Positions 9,610 to 17,593 of a DNA stretch of 64,000 nt are shown here, piece by piece (position 1 is the stretch's first letter; each line of letters begins with the position of its first letter). Source of the DNA: Paraburkholderia sartisoli (GTDB lineage Bacteria; Pseudomonadota; Gammaproteobacteria; Burkholderiales; Burkholderiaceae); the NCBI RefSeq assembly GCF_900107685.1, contig NZ_FNRQ01000010.1, positions 62,001 through 126,000 on the forward strand, given 5' to 3'. Under the pieces are notes generated by a model. It ran no database searches and was not told the origin of the DNA. It was given only the letters and a program-made list of their open reading frames with translations. Both the position numbers and the translations under genes were made by a program.

Positions 9610-10392
9610 GTGAGCGACCCGCAGCAAAACCAGGGCGAAGCCCCTGAAGAAACCTTCATCTCGCATCTCGTCGAACTACGCGATCGCATCATCCGGGCGG
9701 GCATCTCGGTCATCGTCGTATTTCTCGGGCTGGTCTACTGGGCGCCGGACATCTTCCGGCTGCTCGCGCGCCCGCTGATGCAGAACCTGCCCAAGGACGG
9801 CAAGATGATCGTCACCGACGTCACCGGCTCGTTCTTCGTGCCGATGAAGGTGACGATGCTCGTCGCGCTGGTGATCGCGCTGCCGTTCGTGCTGTACCAG
9901 ATATGGGCGTTCGTCGCGCCGGGGCTCTATCAGCATGAGAAGAAGCTGGTGACGCCGCTCGTCGGCAGCAGCTACGTGCTGTTCCTGTGCGGGATGGCGT
10001 TTGCGTACTTCGTCGTGTTTCCGACGATTTTCCGCGTGATGGCGCACTACAACGCGCCGCTCGGCGCGGAAATGACCACCGATATCGACAACTACCTGAG
10101 CTTCGTGCTGACGATGTTCATCGCGTTCGGCGTGACGTTCGAGGTGCCGATCGTCGTCGTGCTGCTCGTGCGCATGGGCATCCTGTCGATCAAGAAGCTC
10201 AAGGAGATCCGTCCGTATGTGATCGTCGGCGCGTTTGTGGTTTCCGCTGTCGTGACGCCACCGGACGTGTTTTCGCAGCTGATCCTCGCGGTTCCGCTGA
10301 TCATCCTGTACGAAGCGGGGATCATCGCGGCGCGGTTGATCGTCGGTAAACAGCCGGTCGTGAAGGAAGAAGAAAGCTCGCCGACGAGCTAG
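9610..10392 (+). CDS. tatC: Sec-independent protein translocase TatC
   Basis: TatC is the six-helix membrane core of the Tat translocase and reads the twin-arginine motif. The 260-residue sequence has the N-terminal FISHLVELRDRI motif (signal-peptide site), the VFVAPGLYQHEKK loop after the second helix, and a FGVTFEVPIV segment with the conserved Glu in helix 4. A GTG at 9610 is the start. A bidirectional terminator follows 50 bp after the stop and ends the operon. Confidence 0.96.
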   Translation: MSDPQQNQGEAPEETFISHLVELRDRIIRAGISVIVVFLGLVYWAPDIFRLLARPLMQNLPKDGKMIVTDVTGSFFVPMKVTMLVALVIALPFVLYQIWAFVAPGLYQHEKKLVTPLVGSSYVLFLCGMAFAYFVVFPTIFRVMAHYNAPLGAEMTTDIDNYLSFVLTMFIAFGVTFEVPIVVVLLVRMGILSIKKLKEIRPYVIVGAFVVSAVVTPPDVFSQLILAVPLIILYEAGIIAARLIVGKQPVVKEEESSPTS

Positions 10393-10443
10393 CCTTCAAG
10401 GCTCGCGTCCTCGCGCTCTCGCTTGGGGTTGCGATTGCCGGAA

Positions 10444-10480
10444 AAGCAAAAAGGCAGCCAGTGTGGCTGCCTTTTTGCTT
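10444..10480. terminator. bidirectional intrinsic terminator between tatC and the htrA-like gene
   Basis: A perfect 17-bp inverted repeat (10444-10460 with 10464-10480) encloses a 3-nt loop. The core is GGCAGCC/GGCTGCC flanked by A5 and T5 runs, so it can terminate the plus-strand tat operon and the minus-strand protease gene that converge here. Confidence 0.93.
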
Positions 10481-10557
10481 TCGTTCATATGTGCTGCCGA
10501 GGCCCAATCGACTGGGAGAATCCATTCAGACGGGGCGGCCAGTACCGCAGATATCGC

Positions 10558-11781
10558 TCAACCGCCGTCGTCGCTCTGATCGTCGCCGTTGTCCGCGGGT
10601 TGCTTTGGCGGCGGCGGGCGTTTGCCGATCATCACGTCGACGTCCAGTTCCTTGTTCTTGCGCACGACATGAACCTTCGCGTTCGTGCCCGGCTTGATCT
10701 GCGCGATCACGTTCAGGAGACGCGTCGTGTCCGTGATGTCCTCGCCGTTCACGCTCACCAGAATGTCGCCCGGCTTGATGCCGGCCTTGTCGGCGGGCCC
10801 GCCCTGCAGCACACCTGCGACGATCGCGCCCGATTCCTGCTTGAGCCCGAACGACTCGGCGATTTCCGGCGTGACGTCCTGCGGTTCGACGCCGATCCAT
10901 CCGCGCGTTACCGAACCCGTCGTGATGATGCTTTCCAGCACGCTGCGCGCCGTCGAAACCGGAATCGCGAAGCCGATGCCAAGCGAGCCGCCCGAGCGCG
11001 AGTAAATGGCCGTGTTGATGCCCAGCAGGTTGCCGTTCACGTCCACCAGCGCGCCGCCCGAGTTGCCCGGATTGATCGCCGCGTCGGTCTGGATGAAGTT
11101 TTCGAACGTGTTGATGCCGAGGTGATTGCGTCCGAGCGCGCTGATGATGCCCATCGTCACCGTCTGGCCGACGCCGAACGGGTTGCCGATCGCGAGCACC
11201 ACGTCGCCGACGCGCGTCTGGTCCATGCGGCCGAGCGTGATCGTCGGCAGATTGGTCATGTTGACCTTGAGCACGGCCAGATCCGTCTCTGGATCGACGC
11301 CGATGACCTTCGCGTTCGTGGTGCGGCCGTCGGCGAGCGCGATTTCGATCTGATCCGCGCCGTCCACGACGTGCTGGTTCGTTAGAATGTAACCTTCCGG
11401 ACTCACGATGACGCCCGAGCCGAGATTGGCCGCCGGCTGTTCCTGCTGCCTGCGGTTGTTGTTCCTGTCGCCGAAGAAGTAGCGGAAGAGCGGATCTTTC
11501 GCGCGCGGGTCGGGCGGAAGCGAGCCGTCCTTGCTTGAGAACACGTTGACGACCGCTGGCATGGCCTTGTGCGCCGCATCGGCGTACGAAGCCTGCGCGG
11601 GCCCGCTGCCCCCGCCGATGCCTGGCGCCACTTCACGCAGGGCGACGATCGGTTCGGCAAGCTGCTTGCCGAACTGGCCCTGGCGCTGCAGCCATTGCGG
11701 CTTGAGTGTCGCAATGATGAACATCAGCGCCAGCAGTACCGTCACCGCCTGGGCGAAGAACAGCCAAAAGCGTCTAAGCAT
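10558..11781 (-). CDS. membrane-anchored HtrA-type serine protease (DegS/DegQ-like) with one PDZ domain
   Basis: This trypsin-fold periplasmic protease has 407 residues. An N-terminal hydrophobic stretch (about residues 7-25) has no obvious signal-peptidase site and probably anchors it in the inner membrane. The catalytic triad can be read as His137 (TNQHVV), Asp167 (ETDLAVL) and Ser241 (NPGNSGGAL). A single PDZ domain follows (about 285-385, with GWIGVEPQ and GPADKAGIKPGDILVSVNG), then a Pro/Asp-rich tail. One PDZ plus a membrane anchor resembles DegS, the site-1 protease of the sigma-E stress cascade; no rseA or sigma-E gene is in the window. It is divergent from the Nif3 gene, 21 bp away. 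Confidence 0.92.
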   Translation of the reverse strand: MLRRFWLFFAQAVTVLLALMFIIATLKPQWLQRQGQFGKQLAEPIVALREVAPGIGGGSGPAQASYADAAHKAMPAVVNVFSSKDGSLPPDPRAKDPLFRYFFGDRNNNRRQQEQPAANLGSGVIVSPEGYILTNQHVVDGADQIEIALADGRTTNAKVIGVDPETDLAVLKVNMTNLPTITLGRMDQTRVGDVVLAIGNPFGVGQTVTMGIISALGRNHLGINTFENFIQTDAAINPGNSGGALVDVNGNLLGINTAIYSRSGGSLGIGFAIPVSTARSVLESIITTGSVTRGWIGVEPQDVTPEIAESFGLKQESGAIVAGVLQGGPADKAGIKPGDILVSVNGEDITDTTRLLNVIAQIKPGTNAKVHVVRKNKELDVDVMIGKRPPPPKQPADNGDDQSDDGG

Positions 11782-11802
11782 CTGAAGATATTAGAGGTTT
11801 AT

Positions 11803-12552
11803 ATGGATCGGATCGAACTGGAATTGTACTTGAACAATCTTCTGCAAACCGCGAGGTTCAAGGACTATTGCCCCAATGGGCTGCAGGTTGAAGGCCGGCG
11901 TCGCGTAAAAAAGATCGCGACCGGTGTGACCGCCTCGGCGGCCTTTCTGGAGGCGGCAATCGAGTGGGGCGCGGACGCGGTTTTCGTCCATCATGGCTAC
12001 TTCTGGCGCAACGAGCCGCCGCAGATCACCGGCCGCAAACATGGCCGCATCAAGCTGCTGATCCAGAACGATCTGAACCTGTTCGCCTACCATCTGCCCC
12101 TCGACGACCATCCGGAATTCGGCAATAACGCGCAACTGGGCGCGAAAATGGGCTGGATCCCCGACGAAACCCATTTTGGCGAAGGTAACCTCGGCTGGCT
12201 GAGCACGCTGCCGATGCCCATCACGCTCGCCCACTTCACCGCGCAGGTCGAGCAGACGCTCGGCCGCACGCCGCTCGTCCTCGGCGACCCGGACCGTGAA
12301 CTGCGCCGCGTCGCGTGGTGTACGGGCGCCGCGCAAAGCTATTTCGACGCCGCGATCGCCGCCGGCGCCGATGTCTTCCTCACCGGCGAAATCTCCGAGT
12401 CGACCACTCACACGGCCGCCGAAAGCGGCGTCGCGTTCCTCTCCGCCGGCCATCACGCGACCGAGCGCTTCGGTGTCCAGGCCATCGGCGCGCATCTGTC
12501 CGAGACCTTCGATCTCGAACATCTCTTTATCGATGTCCATAATCCAGTCTGA
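11803..12552 (+). CDS. Nif3-like dinuclear metal centre protein (YbgI family)
   Basis: The 249-residue protein matches the Nif3/YbgI family, which forms hexameric rings with two metal ions per subunit; the cellular role is unresolved, with proposals including GTP cyclohydrolase I-like chemistry. Visible are YCPNGLQVEG, VFVHHGYFWRNEP (metal His pair), YHLPLDDHPEFGNNAQLG, DVFLTGEISEST, and the C-terminal SAGHHATERFGVQAIG. ATG 11803 is chosen because the upstream frame lies inside the divergent protease gene. The start is only 21 bp from the start of that gene, so their promoters must overlap or lie in coding sequence. Confidence 0.93.
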   Translation: MDRIELELYLNNLLQTARFKDYCPNGLQVEGRRRVKKIATGVTASAAFLEAAIEWGADAVFVHHGYFWRNEPPQITGRKHGRIKLLIQNDLNLFAYHLPLDDHPEFGNNAQLGAKMGWIPDETHFGEGNLGWLSTLPMPITLAHFTAQVEQTLGRTPLVLGDPDRELRRVAWCTGAAQSYFDAAIAAGADVFLTGEISESTTHTAAESGVAFLSAGHHATERFGVQAIGAHLSETFDLEHLFIDVHNPV

Positions 12553-12769
12553 TTTTCGGTTAATTAGTGAACAAAAAGGCTGGATAACGGAGGGAACGCT
12601 TAAGAAACCACATAAAAATGTTCGCGATTTGTGCGGGGATACCCTGATTTATCAAAGACTTCGCACGCTTTTTGGTATTCGGCCCTTGTAAATGCCGACT
12701 CCATTCGAGCAAACTAGCGGCGGTAGAACCGGCTTGACGGAAAAATCCAACTCAGAAGTGGGGCGTGTG

Positions 12770-13390
12770 ATGCGAGACAAGGAAGATGAACGCGTCGACG
12801 GCAGCCGTCGTACCTGGCTGATTGCGACGACCGTAGCAGGTGGCGTAGGTGGAGTTGCCACTGTAGTGCCCTTTGTTAGTTCGTTTGCACCATCTGAAAA
12901 GGCCAAGGCAGCAGGCGCCCCGGTCGAAGTCGATATCAGTAACCTGAAGCCCGGCGACATGATGACCGTGGCATGGCGTGGCAAGCCGGTGTGGATCATC
13001 AACCGCACCGACAGGATGCTCGCCGACGTCAAGAAAGCCGATCATGAAGTGGCTGACCCGGACAGCAAAAAGCCCTTCTCGATGCCGGAGCCGGATTACT
13101 GCAAGAACGAATTCCGCGCCCGCGCCGACCGCAAGAACATCTTCGTCGCCGTCGCCGTATGCACCCATCTGGGCTGCACGCCGACGCCGCGCTTCCAGGA
13201 GGGTGCGCAGCCCAGTCTTCCAGACGACTGGCCAGGAGGCTTCCTGTGCCCGTGCCACGGCTCGACCTACGACATGGCTGGCCGCGTCTTCAAGAACAAA
13301 CCGGCTCCGCAAAACCTCGACATTCCGCCCTATATGTTCACGTCGGCGAATTCGCTCGTGATCGGCAAGGACGAGAAAGGAGAAGCGTAA
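12770..13390 (+). CDS. petA: ubiquinol-cytochrome c reductase, Rieske iron-sulfur subunit
   Basis: This 206-residue protein is the Rieske subunit of the cytochrome bc1 complex and passes electrons from ubiquinol to cytochrome c1. The 2Fe-2S ligands are in CTHLGC (131-136) and CPCHGS (160-165). The N-terminus carries SRRTWL at 12-17 followed by a hydrophobic Gly/Val-rich helix, a twin-arginine signal-anchor as known for Rieske proteins. An in-frame ATG at 12692 would add 26 residues before this conserved N-terminus, so ATG 12770 is preferred, though no strong ribosome site is seen. It heads petABC. Confidence 0.95.
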   Translation: MRDKEDERVDGSRRTWLIATTVAGGVGGVATVVPFVSSFAPSEKAKAAGAPVEVDISNLKPGDMMTVAWRGKPVWIINRTDRMLADVKKADHEVADPDSKKPFSMPEPDYCKNEFRARADRKNIFVAVAVCTHLGCTPTPRFQEGAQPSLPDDWPGGFLCPCHGSTYDMAGRVFKNKPAPQNLDIPPYMFTSANSLVIGKDEKGEA

Positions 13391-14770
13391 ATGGCGATCG
13401 AACACGAAGTGGAGACAACCGGGCTGGCCGGATGGATCGACCGCCGCTTCCCGATGACGGCGACGTGGAAAAAGCACGTCTCCGAGTACTACGCACCGAA
13501 GAACTTCAATTTCTGGTACATCTTCGGCTCGCTCGCGCTGCTGGTGCTGGTGAACCAGATCGTCACCGGCATTTTCCTCACGATGAACTACAAGCCCGAC
13601 GCGACGCTCGCGTTCTCGTCGGTCGAGTACATCATGCGCGAGGTGCCGTGGGGCTGGCTGATCCGCTACATGCATTCCACGGGCGCGTCGCTGTTCTTCG
13701 TTGTCGTGTATCTGCACATGTTCCGCGGGCTGCTCTACGGCTCGTACCGCAAGCCGCGTGAGCTGGTGTGGATCTTCGGCTGCGCGATCTTCCTGTGCCT
13801 GATGGCCGAGGCGTTTTTCGGCTACCTGCTGCCGTGGGGCCAGATGTCGTTCTGGGGCGCGCAGGTGATCGTGAACCTGTTTTCGGCGATTCCGTTTATC
13901 GGGCCGGATCTGTCGCTGTGGATTCGCGGCGACTACGTGGTGTCCGACGTCACGCTGAACCGCTTCTTCGCGTTTCACGTGATCGCGATTCCGCTCGTGC
14001 TGCTCGGGCTGGTGGTCGCTCATCTCGTGGCGCTGCATGAAGTGGGCTCGAACAACCCGGACGGCATCGAGATCAAGGCGAAGAAGGACGCCAGCGGCAA
14101 GCCGATCGACGGCATCCCGTTCCATCCGTACTACTCGGTCCACGATTTTCTGGGCGTGTCCGTGTTTCTGTTAATCTTCGCCGCGATCATCTTCTTCGCG
14201 CCGGAAATGGGCGGCTACTTCCTCGAGGCGAATAACTTCGTCCCGGCGAACCCGCTGCAGACGCCGCCGGAAATCGCGCCGGTCTGGTACTTCACTGCGT
14301 TCTACGCGATGCTGCGCGCCACGACCGATCCGTTCAAGATCGTCCTGATGATCGTGATCGCGCTGCTGGGCCTGCTCGCGCTCGTGCGCGCGCGCGGCAA
14401 GTGGAAGTTCGGTCTGCCGGTGCTCGCCGTGCTGGTGATTCTGGCGATGGCGTTCACCGAGTCGAAGTTCTGGGGCGTGGTGGTGATGGGAACGGCGGTG
14501 GTGTCGCTCTTCTTCCTGCCGTGGCTCGACCAGTCGCCGGTGAAGTCGATCCGCTACCGGCCGTTCTTCCACAAGGTGTTCTACGGGATCTTCGTGCTGG
14601 CGTTCCTGACGCTGGGCTTCCTCGGGACGAAGCCGCCATCGCCTGCCTCGACGCTGATCGCGCAGATCTGCGCACTGATTTATTTTGCGTTCTTCCTCGG
14701 CATGCCGTTCTGGACACGGCTCGGACGGTTCAAACAACCGCCCGAACGAGTCCGGTTCAAGTCTCACTAA
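13391..14770 (+). CDS. petB: ubiquinol-cytochrome c reductase, cytochrome b subunit
   Basis: Cytochrome b carries hemes bL and bH and both quinone sites of complex III. The 459-residue protein has about eight to nine membrane helices. Heme-ligand histidines are in YMHSTGASLFFVVVYLHMFRG (helix B) and AFHVIAIP...VVAHLVALHE (helix D). The Qo-site motif reads PVWY at 297-300 instead of the PEWY of mitochondria. The start follows the petA stop directly, with a GGAG ribosome site inside petA, so the two are translationally linked. The C-terminal extension has further helices. Confidence 0.97.
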   Translation: MAIEHEVETTGLAGWIDRRFPMTATWKKHVSEYYAPKNFNFWYIFGSLALLVLVNQIVTGIFLTMNYKPDATLAFSSVEYIMREVPWGWLIRYMHSTGASLFFVVVYLHMFRGLLYGSYRKPRELVWIFGCAIFLCLMAEAFFGYLLPWGQMSFWGAQVIVNLFSAIPFIGPDLSLWIRGDYVVSDVTLNRFFAFHVIAIPLVLLGLVVAHLVALHEVGSNNPDGIEIKAKKDASGKPIDGIPFHPYYSVHDFLGVSVFLLIFAAIIFFAPEMGGYFLEANNFVPANPLQTPPEIAPVWYFTAFYAMLRATTDPFKIVLMIVIALLGLLALVRARGKWKFGLPVLAVLVILAMAFTESKFWGVVVMGTAVVSLFFLPWLDQSPVKSIRYRPFFHKVFYGIFVLAFLTLGFLGTKPPSPASTLIAQICALIYFAFFLGMPFWTRLGRFKQPPERVRFKSH

Positions 14771-14791
14771 CGCGCGCCAGGAGAACCCACA

Positions 14792-15556
14792 ATGAAAAAA
14801 CTGCTTTCGACGCTCGCGCTGATCGGCGCCGCTTCGACAATGGCCTTCGCGCTGATGGTGAGTCCGGCGCACGCGGACGAGAATTTCCCGCTCGACCGCG
14901 CGCCCGATAACGCGGACAATTTTGCCTCCCTGCAGCATGGCGCGCAATTGTTTGTAAACTATTGCCTGAATTGCCATAGCGCGAACCTGATGCGATACAG
15001 CCGCCTGCAGGATCTGGGCATCTCGCAGAAGGAAATCGAGAAGAACCTGTTGTTCACGACCGACAAGGTCGGTAACACGATGTCGGTGGCGATGCGGCCT
15101 GAAGACGCGAAAGCGTGGTTCGGGGCGCAACCGCCGGATCTGTCGGTGGAGGCGCGGGCGCGCAACAAGGACTGGCTGTATACGTACCTGCGCAGTTTTT
15201 ACCGCGACGACACCCGGCCGACTGGCTGGAACAACCTGGTGTATGACAACGTGAGCATGCCGCACGTGTTGTGGCAGCTTCAGGGCCAGCGGACCGCGAA
15301 GTTCGAGGAGGACACCGACGAAAGGACGGGTGAAAAGATCCGCAAGTTTGTCGGCTACCAGCAGGTCACGCCGGGGACGATGTCGGCAGTAGATTATGAT
15401 TCTGCTGTTGCCGACCTCGTGTCGTACGTGTCGTGGATGTCCGAACCCACGCAGCAAACGCGCAAACGGCTGGGCGTATGGGTGCTGATGTTCCTCGGCA
15501 TCCTGAGCTTTTTCGCCTGGCGATTGAACGCCGCGTACTGGAAAGATATCAAATAA
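14792..15556 (+). CDS. petC: ubiquinol-cytochrome c reductase, cytochrome c1
   Basis: Cytochrome c1 accepts electrons from the Rieske protein and hands them to soluble cytochrome c. In 254 residues there is a Sec signal peptide cut after about residue 28 (SPAHA-DE). The covalent heme site is CLNCH (58-62), and an axial-Met segment (NTMSVAMRPEDAKAWFG) follows. A C-terminal membrane anchor begins at about residue 229 (LGVWVLMFLGILSFFAWRLN). It is the last gene of petABC, and two hairpins follow the stop. Confidence 0.96.
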   Translation: MKKLLSTLALIGAASTMAFALMVSPAHADENFPLDRAPDNADNFASLQHGAQLFVNYCLNCHSANLMRYSRLQDLGISQKEIEKNLLFTTDKVGNTMSVAMRPEDAKAWFGAQPPDLSVEARARNKDWLYTYLRSFYRDDTRPTGWNNLVYDNVSMPHVLWQLQGQRTAKFEEDTDERTGEKIRKFVGYQQVTPGTMSAVDYDSAVADLVSYVSWMSEPTQQTRKRLGVWVLMFLGILSFFAWRLNAAYWKDIK

Positions 15557-15557
15557 T

Positions 15558-15611
15558 CACGCCGTGACCGGCGTGGGGCCGGCGCAAGGAAAACCGCGAG
15601 GCGGTTTTTCC
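15558..15611 (+). terminator. hairpins ending petABC
   Basis: Two consecutive stem-loops follow the petC stop. The first is a perfect 7-bp stem CACGCCG/CGGCGTG at 15558-15575. The second is GGAAAACCGC with loop GAG and GCGGTTTTTCC at 15588-15611, with five T bases in the descending arm. The second has the form of an intrinsic terminator; it may be leaky because sspA starts 35 bp later. Confidence 0.7.
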
Positions 15612-15646
15612 GCGCTGGCCCTTCAGCTTTTTGAGGAAATGTAAAA

Positions 15647-16258
15647 ATGATGGTTCTGTACTCTGGCACGACTTGTCCTTTCTCCCAGCGCTGCCGGCTG
15701 GTGTTGTTCGAAAAGGGCATGGACTTTGAGATTCGCGACGTCGACCTGTTCAACAAGCCGGAAGACATCGCGGTGATGAATCCGTATGGTCAGGTGCCGA
15801 TCCTCGTCGAACGGGACCTGATTCTGTATGAGTCGAACATCATCAACGAGTATATCGACGAGCGCTTCCCGCACCCGCAGCTGATGCCGGCTGACCCGGT
15901 TCAGCGTGCGCGCGCGCGTCTGTTCCTGCTCAACTTCGAGAAGGAGCTGTTCGTACACGTCGGCACACTGGAAAACGAAAAGGGCAAGGCTGCCGAGAAG
16001 AATCACGAAAAGGCGCGTATCGCGATTCGTGACCGTCTGACGCAGCTCGCACCGATTTTCCTCAAGAACAAGTACATGCTCGGCGAAGAGTTCTCGATGC
16101 TCGACGTGGCGATTGCGCCGCTGTTGTGGCGTCTGGATCACTACGGCATCGAACTGTCGAAGAACGCAGCACCGCTGATGAAGTACGCCGAACGCATTTT
16201 CAGCCGTCCGGCCTATATCGAAGCGCTGACGCCTTCGGAAAAGGTGATGCGCCGTTGA
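15647..16258 (+). CDS. sspA: stringent starvation protein A homologue (GST fold)
   Basis: SspA is a glutathione-S-transferase-fold protein that binds RNA polymerase during starvation in E. coli. The 203-residue sequence has the thioredoxin-like N-domain (LYSGTTCPFSQRCRLVLFEKG, and NPYGQVPILVERDLILYESNIINEYIDERFPHP) and the helical C-domain (LGEEFSMLDVAIAPLLWRLDHYGI). A GAGG ribosome site lies upstream of tandem ATGs at 15647 and 15650. It precedes sspB, the usual pairing in proteobacteria, downstream of the bc1 operon. Confidence 0.93.
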   Translation: MMVLYSGTTCPFSQRCRLVLFEKGMDFEIRDVDLFNKPEDIAVMNPYGQVPILVERDLILYESNIINEYIDERFPHPQLMPADPVQRARARLFLLNFEKELFVHVGTLENEKGKAAEKNHEKARIAIRDRLTQLAPIFLKNKYMLGEEFSMLDVAIAPLLWRLDHYGIELSKNAAPLMKYAERIFSRPAYIEALTPSEKVMRR

Positions 16259-16342
16259 GTGTGGTTCAGGGGGAAAGCGTCGCGCCGTCGTGCTGATCGT
16301 GGCGGGTCGCGCGGCGTCTTTCGTCCGGTACGAGGAATGTTG

Positions 16343-16870
16343 ATGCAAGAGATTTCCACGAAGCCTTACCTGCTGCGCGCGTTGTACGAGTGGTGCACGG
16401 ATAACGGCTACACGCCGCACATCGCGGTACGGGTCGACAACCAGACACGCGTTCCGCGTCAGTTCGTGCGCGACAACGAAATCGTGCTGAACATCAGCTT
16501 CGAGGCAACGAGCCAGTTGCAGATGGGCAATGAGCTCGTCGAGTTCAACGCGCGGTTTTCGGGGAAGTCGCACCGGATCGAAGTGCCGATCGCGAACGTG
16601 CTTGCGATCTATGCGCGCGAGAACGGGCAGGGCATGGCGTTCCCGGTCGATTCCCCGGGTGGCGAAGCGGCGGATTCCAGCGAGGAAGATGACGCGGGCG
16701 CGACCGTCGGCGCTCCGGTGACGATCGGCGGCAGCACGCCAGCGGCGGCTCCGGCCGGCTCGCAAGATGCCGCGACGGCGCGAAAGTCCGACGACGCCGG
16801 CGATGCCCCGAAACCCGACGACGACGGATCAAAAGGCGGCGGAAGAGGCCACCTCAAGGTCGTGAAATGA
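16343..16870 (+). CDS. sspB: ClpXP protease specificity-enhancing factor SspB
   Basis: SspB is an adaptor that delivers ssrA-tagged proteins to ClpXP. The 175-residue protein has the conserved N-terminal domain (STKPYLLRALYEWCTDNGYTPH, then QFVRDNEIVLNISFEAT and NARFSGKSHRIEVPI). A long flexible linker rich in Ala, Asp and Gly follows, and it ends with GHLKVVK, the ClpX-binding tail expected for the family. ATG 16343 has GAGG at 16332-16335; the longer frame from 16259 overlaps nothing known and lacks similarity. It ends 19 bp before tRNA-Thr. Confidence 0.93.
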   Translation: MQEISTKPYLLRALYEWCTDNGYTPHIAVRVDNQTRVPRQFVRDNEIVLNISFEATSQLQMGNELVEFNARFSGKSHRIEVPIANVLAIYARENGQGMAFPVDSPGGEAADSSEEDDAGATVGAPVTIGGSTPAAAPAGSQDAATARKSDDAGDAPKPDDDGSKGGGRGHLKVVK

Positions 16871-16872
16871 AG

Positions 16873-16878
16873 TAAAAT
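16873..16878 (+). promoter_or_regulatory. possible -10 element of tRNA-Thr
   Basis: TAAAAT lies 12 bp before the mature tRNA 5' end and is followed by a GC-rich stretch (CGCCGTCCG), the kind of discriminator seen at stringently controlled stable-RNA promoters. I see no good -35 element within sspB, so co-transcription with sspB is also possible. Confidence 0.35.
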
Positions 16879-16889
16879 CGCCGTCCGAT

Positions 16890-16965
16890 GCCCCCTTAGC
16901 TCATTTGGTAGAGCACTTGACTTGTAATCATGAGGTGGTCTGTTCGAATCAGACAGGGGGCACCA
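16890..16965 (+). tRNA. tRNA-Thr (anticodon TGT)
   Basis: The 76-nt sequence folds as a normal cloverleaf. The acceptor stem is GCCCCCT/AGGGGGC with discriminator A and an encoded CCA. The D arm is GCTC...GAGC. The anticodon loop CTTGTAA carries TGT, reading ACA threonine codons, and the anticodon stem has one T-T mismatch. The T arm is TCTG TTCGAATC CAGA-like (GTCTG/CAGAC). It lies between sspB and an intrinsic terminator. Confidence 0.97.
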
Positions 16966-16977
16966 GCTGATTCAATC

Positions 16978-17008
16978 AAAAAGCCCAGTCGCTGCGACTG
17001 GGCTTTTT
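16978..17008 (+). terminator. intrinsic terminator after tRNA-Thr
   Basis: A 13-bp perfect stem AAAAAGCCCAGTC / GACTGGGCTTTTT encloses a 5-nt loop (GCTGC), followed by GTTTT. It ends the tRNA transcript and could also act for the minus-strand XRE gene that converges from the other side. Confidence 0.92.
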
Positions 17009-17059
17009 GTTTTCTGGGGTTTCTTCGGGTAGTGGGCGATGGGAGCCGGGGTGCGCGCT

Positions 17060-17338
17060 TCAGGCGGCCTCAAGACGCACCACGGCCCGACTTCCCGTGG
17101 CCTCCGCATATCGGGCCAGCGTGCGCATGGACGGCAAGGAGCGCCCGCTTTCCATACGTGCGATGGTCGATTGCGTCGTTTGCATCTTTTCGGCGACCTG
17201 TTCCTGAGTCAGTCCGGCACGCACCCGCGCAGCGACAAGCTCGCGCGCAATTGCGAATTCTGGCGACTGCGCATCGTATTCAGCTCTGGTCTTCGGGTCG
17301 GCCAGCAAGCGTGTTTTGAGGGTAGCGAGGTCAGTCAT
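17060..17338 (-). CDS. XRE-family helix-turn-helix protein, orphan antitoxin-like
   Basis: The 92-residue protein contains a Cro/C1-type HTH at about residues 33-75 (ELVAARVRAGLTQEQVAEKMQ, then TTQSTIARMESGRSLPSMRTL), preceded by a short helical N-terminus (MTDLATLKTRLLADP). This arrangement is that of HigA-like antitoxins encoded after a RelE/HigB toxin. No toxin frame exists on either side: upstream there is only about 90 bp of AT-rich sequence before the next region. ATG 17338 has AAGGAG nine bases ahead. It could be a free-standing regulator or the remnant of a toxin-antitoxin pair. Confidence 0.82.
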   Translation of the reverse strand: MTDLATLKTRLLADPKTRAEYDAQSPEFAIARELVAARVRAGLTQEQVAEKMQTTQSTIARMESGRSLPSMRTLARYAEATGSRAVVRLEAA

Positions 17339-17593
17339 CAATCCATTCTCCTTCATGCGGGTCCAGCCGTCTCCACCACGCCATCATATTATCTCTTTTT
17401 TGCTATAAATAAGCCCCGATCATCCACGTCACCCGAAGCTCGCCCGTGACTGCGCCTGCGAAACCCGTCGCGGGCGGAAATACAGCAAGACGTGCGTCCA
17501 GGTGAGCGGTACTATCGCGCCAAAGCTGTGAGCGGCCGTGCCGCTGCCGGCGCAGACCGTATTGCGGCCGCCCCGTTTCTTCCTCGCGTACCC

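Noticed and set aside
17060..17430. Complete toxin-antitoxin module
   Set aside because: Only the HTH antitoxin-like gene is present. Neither flank contains a RelE/HigB-sized frame with toxin-like sequence.
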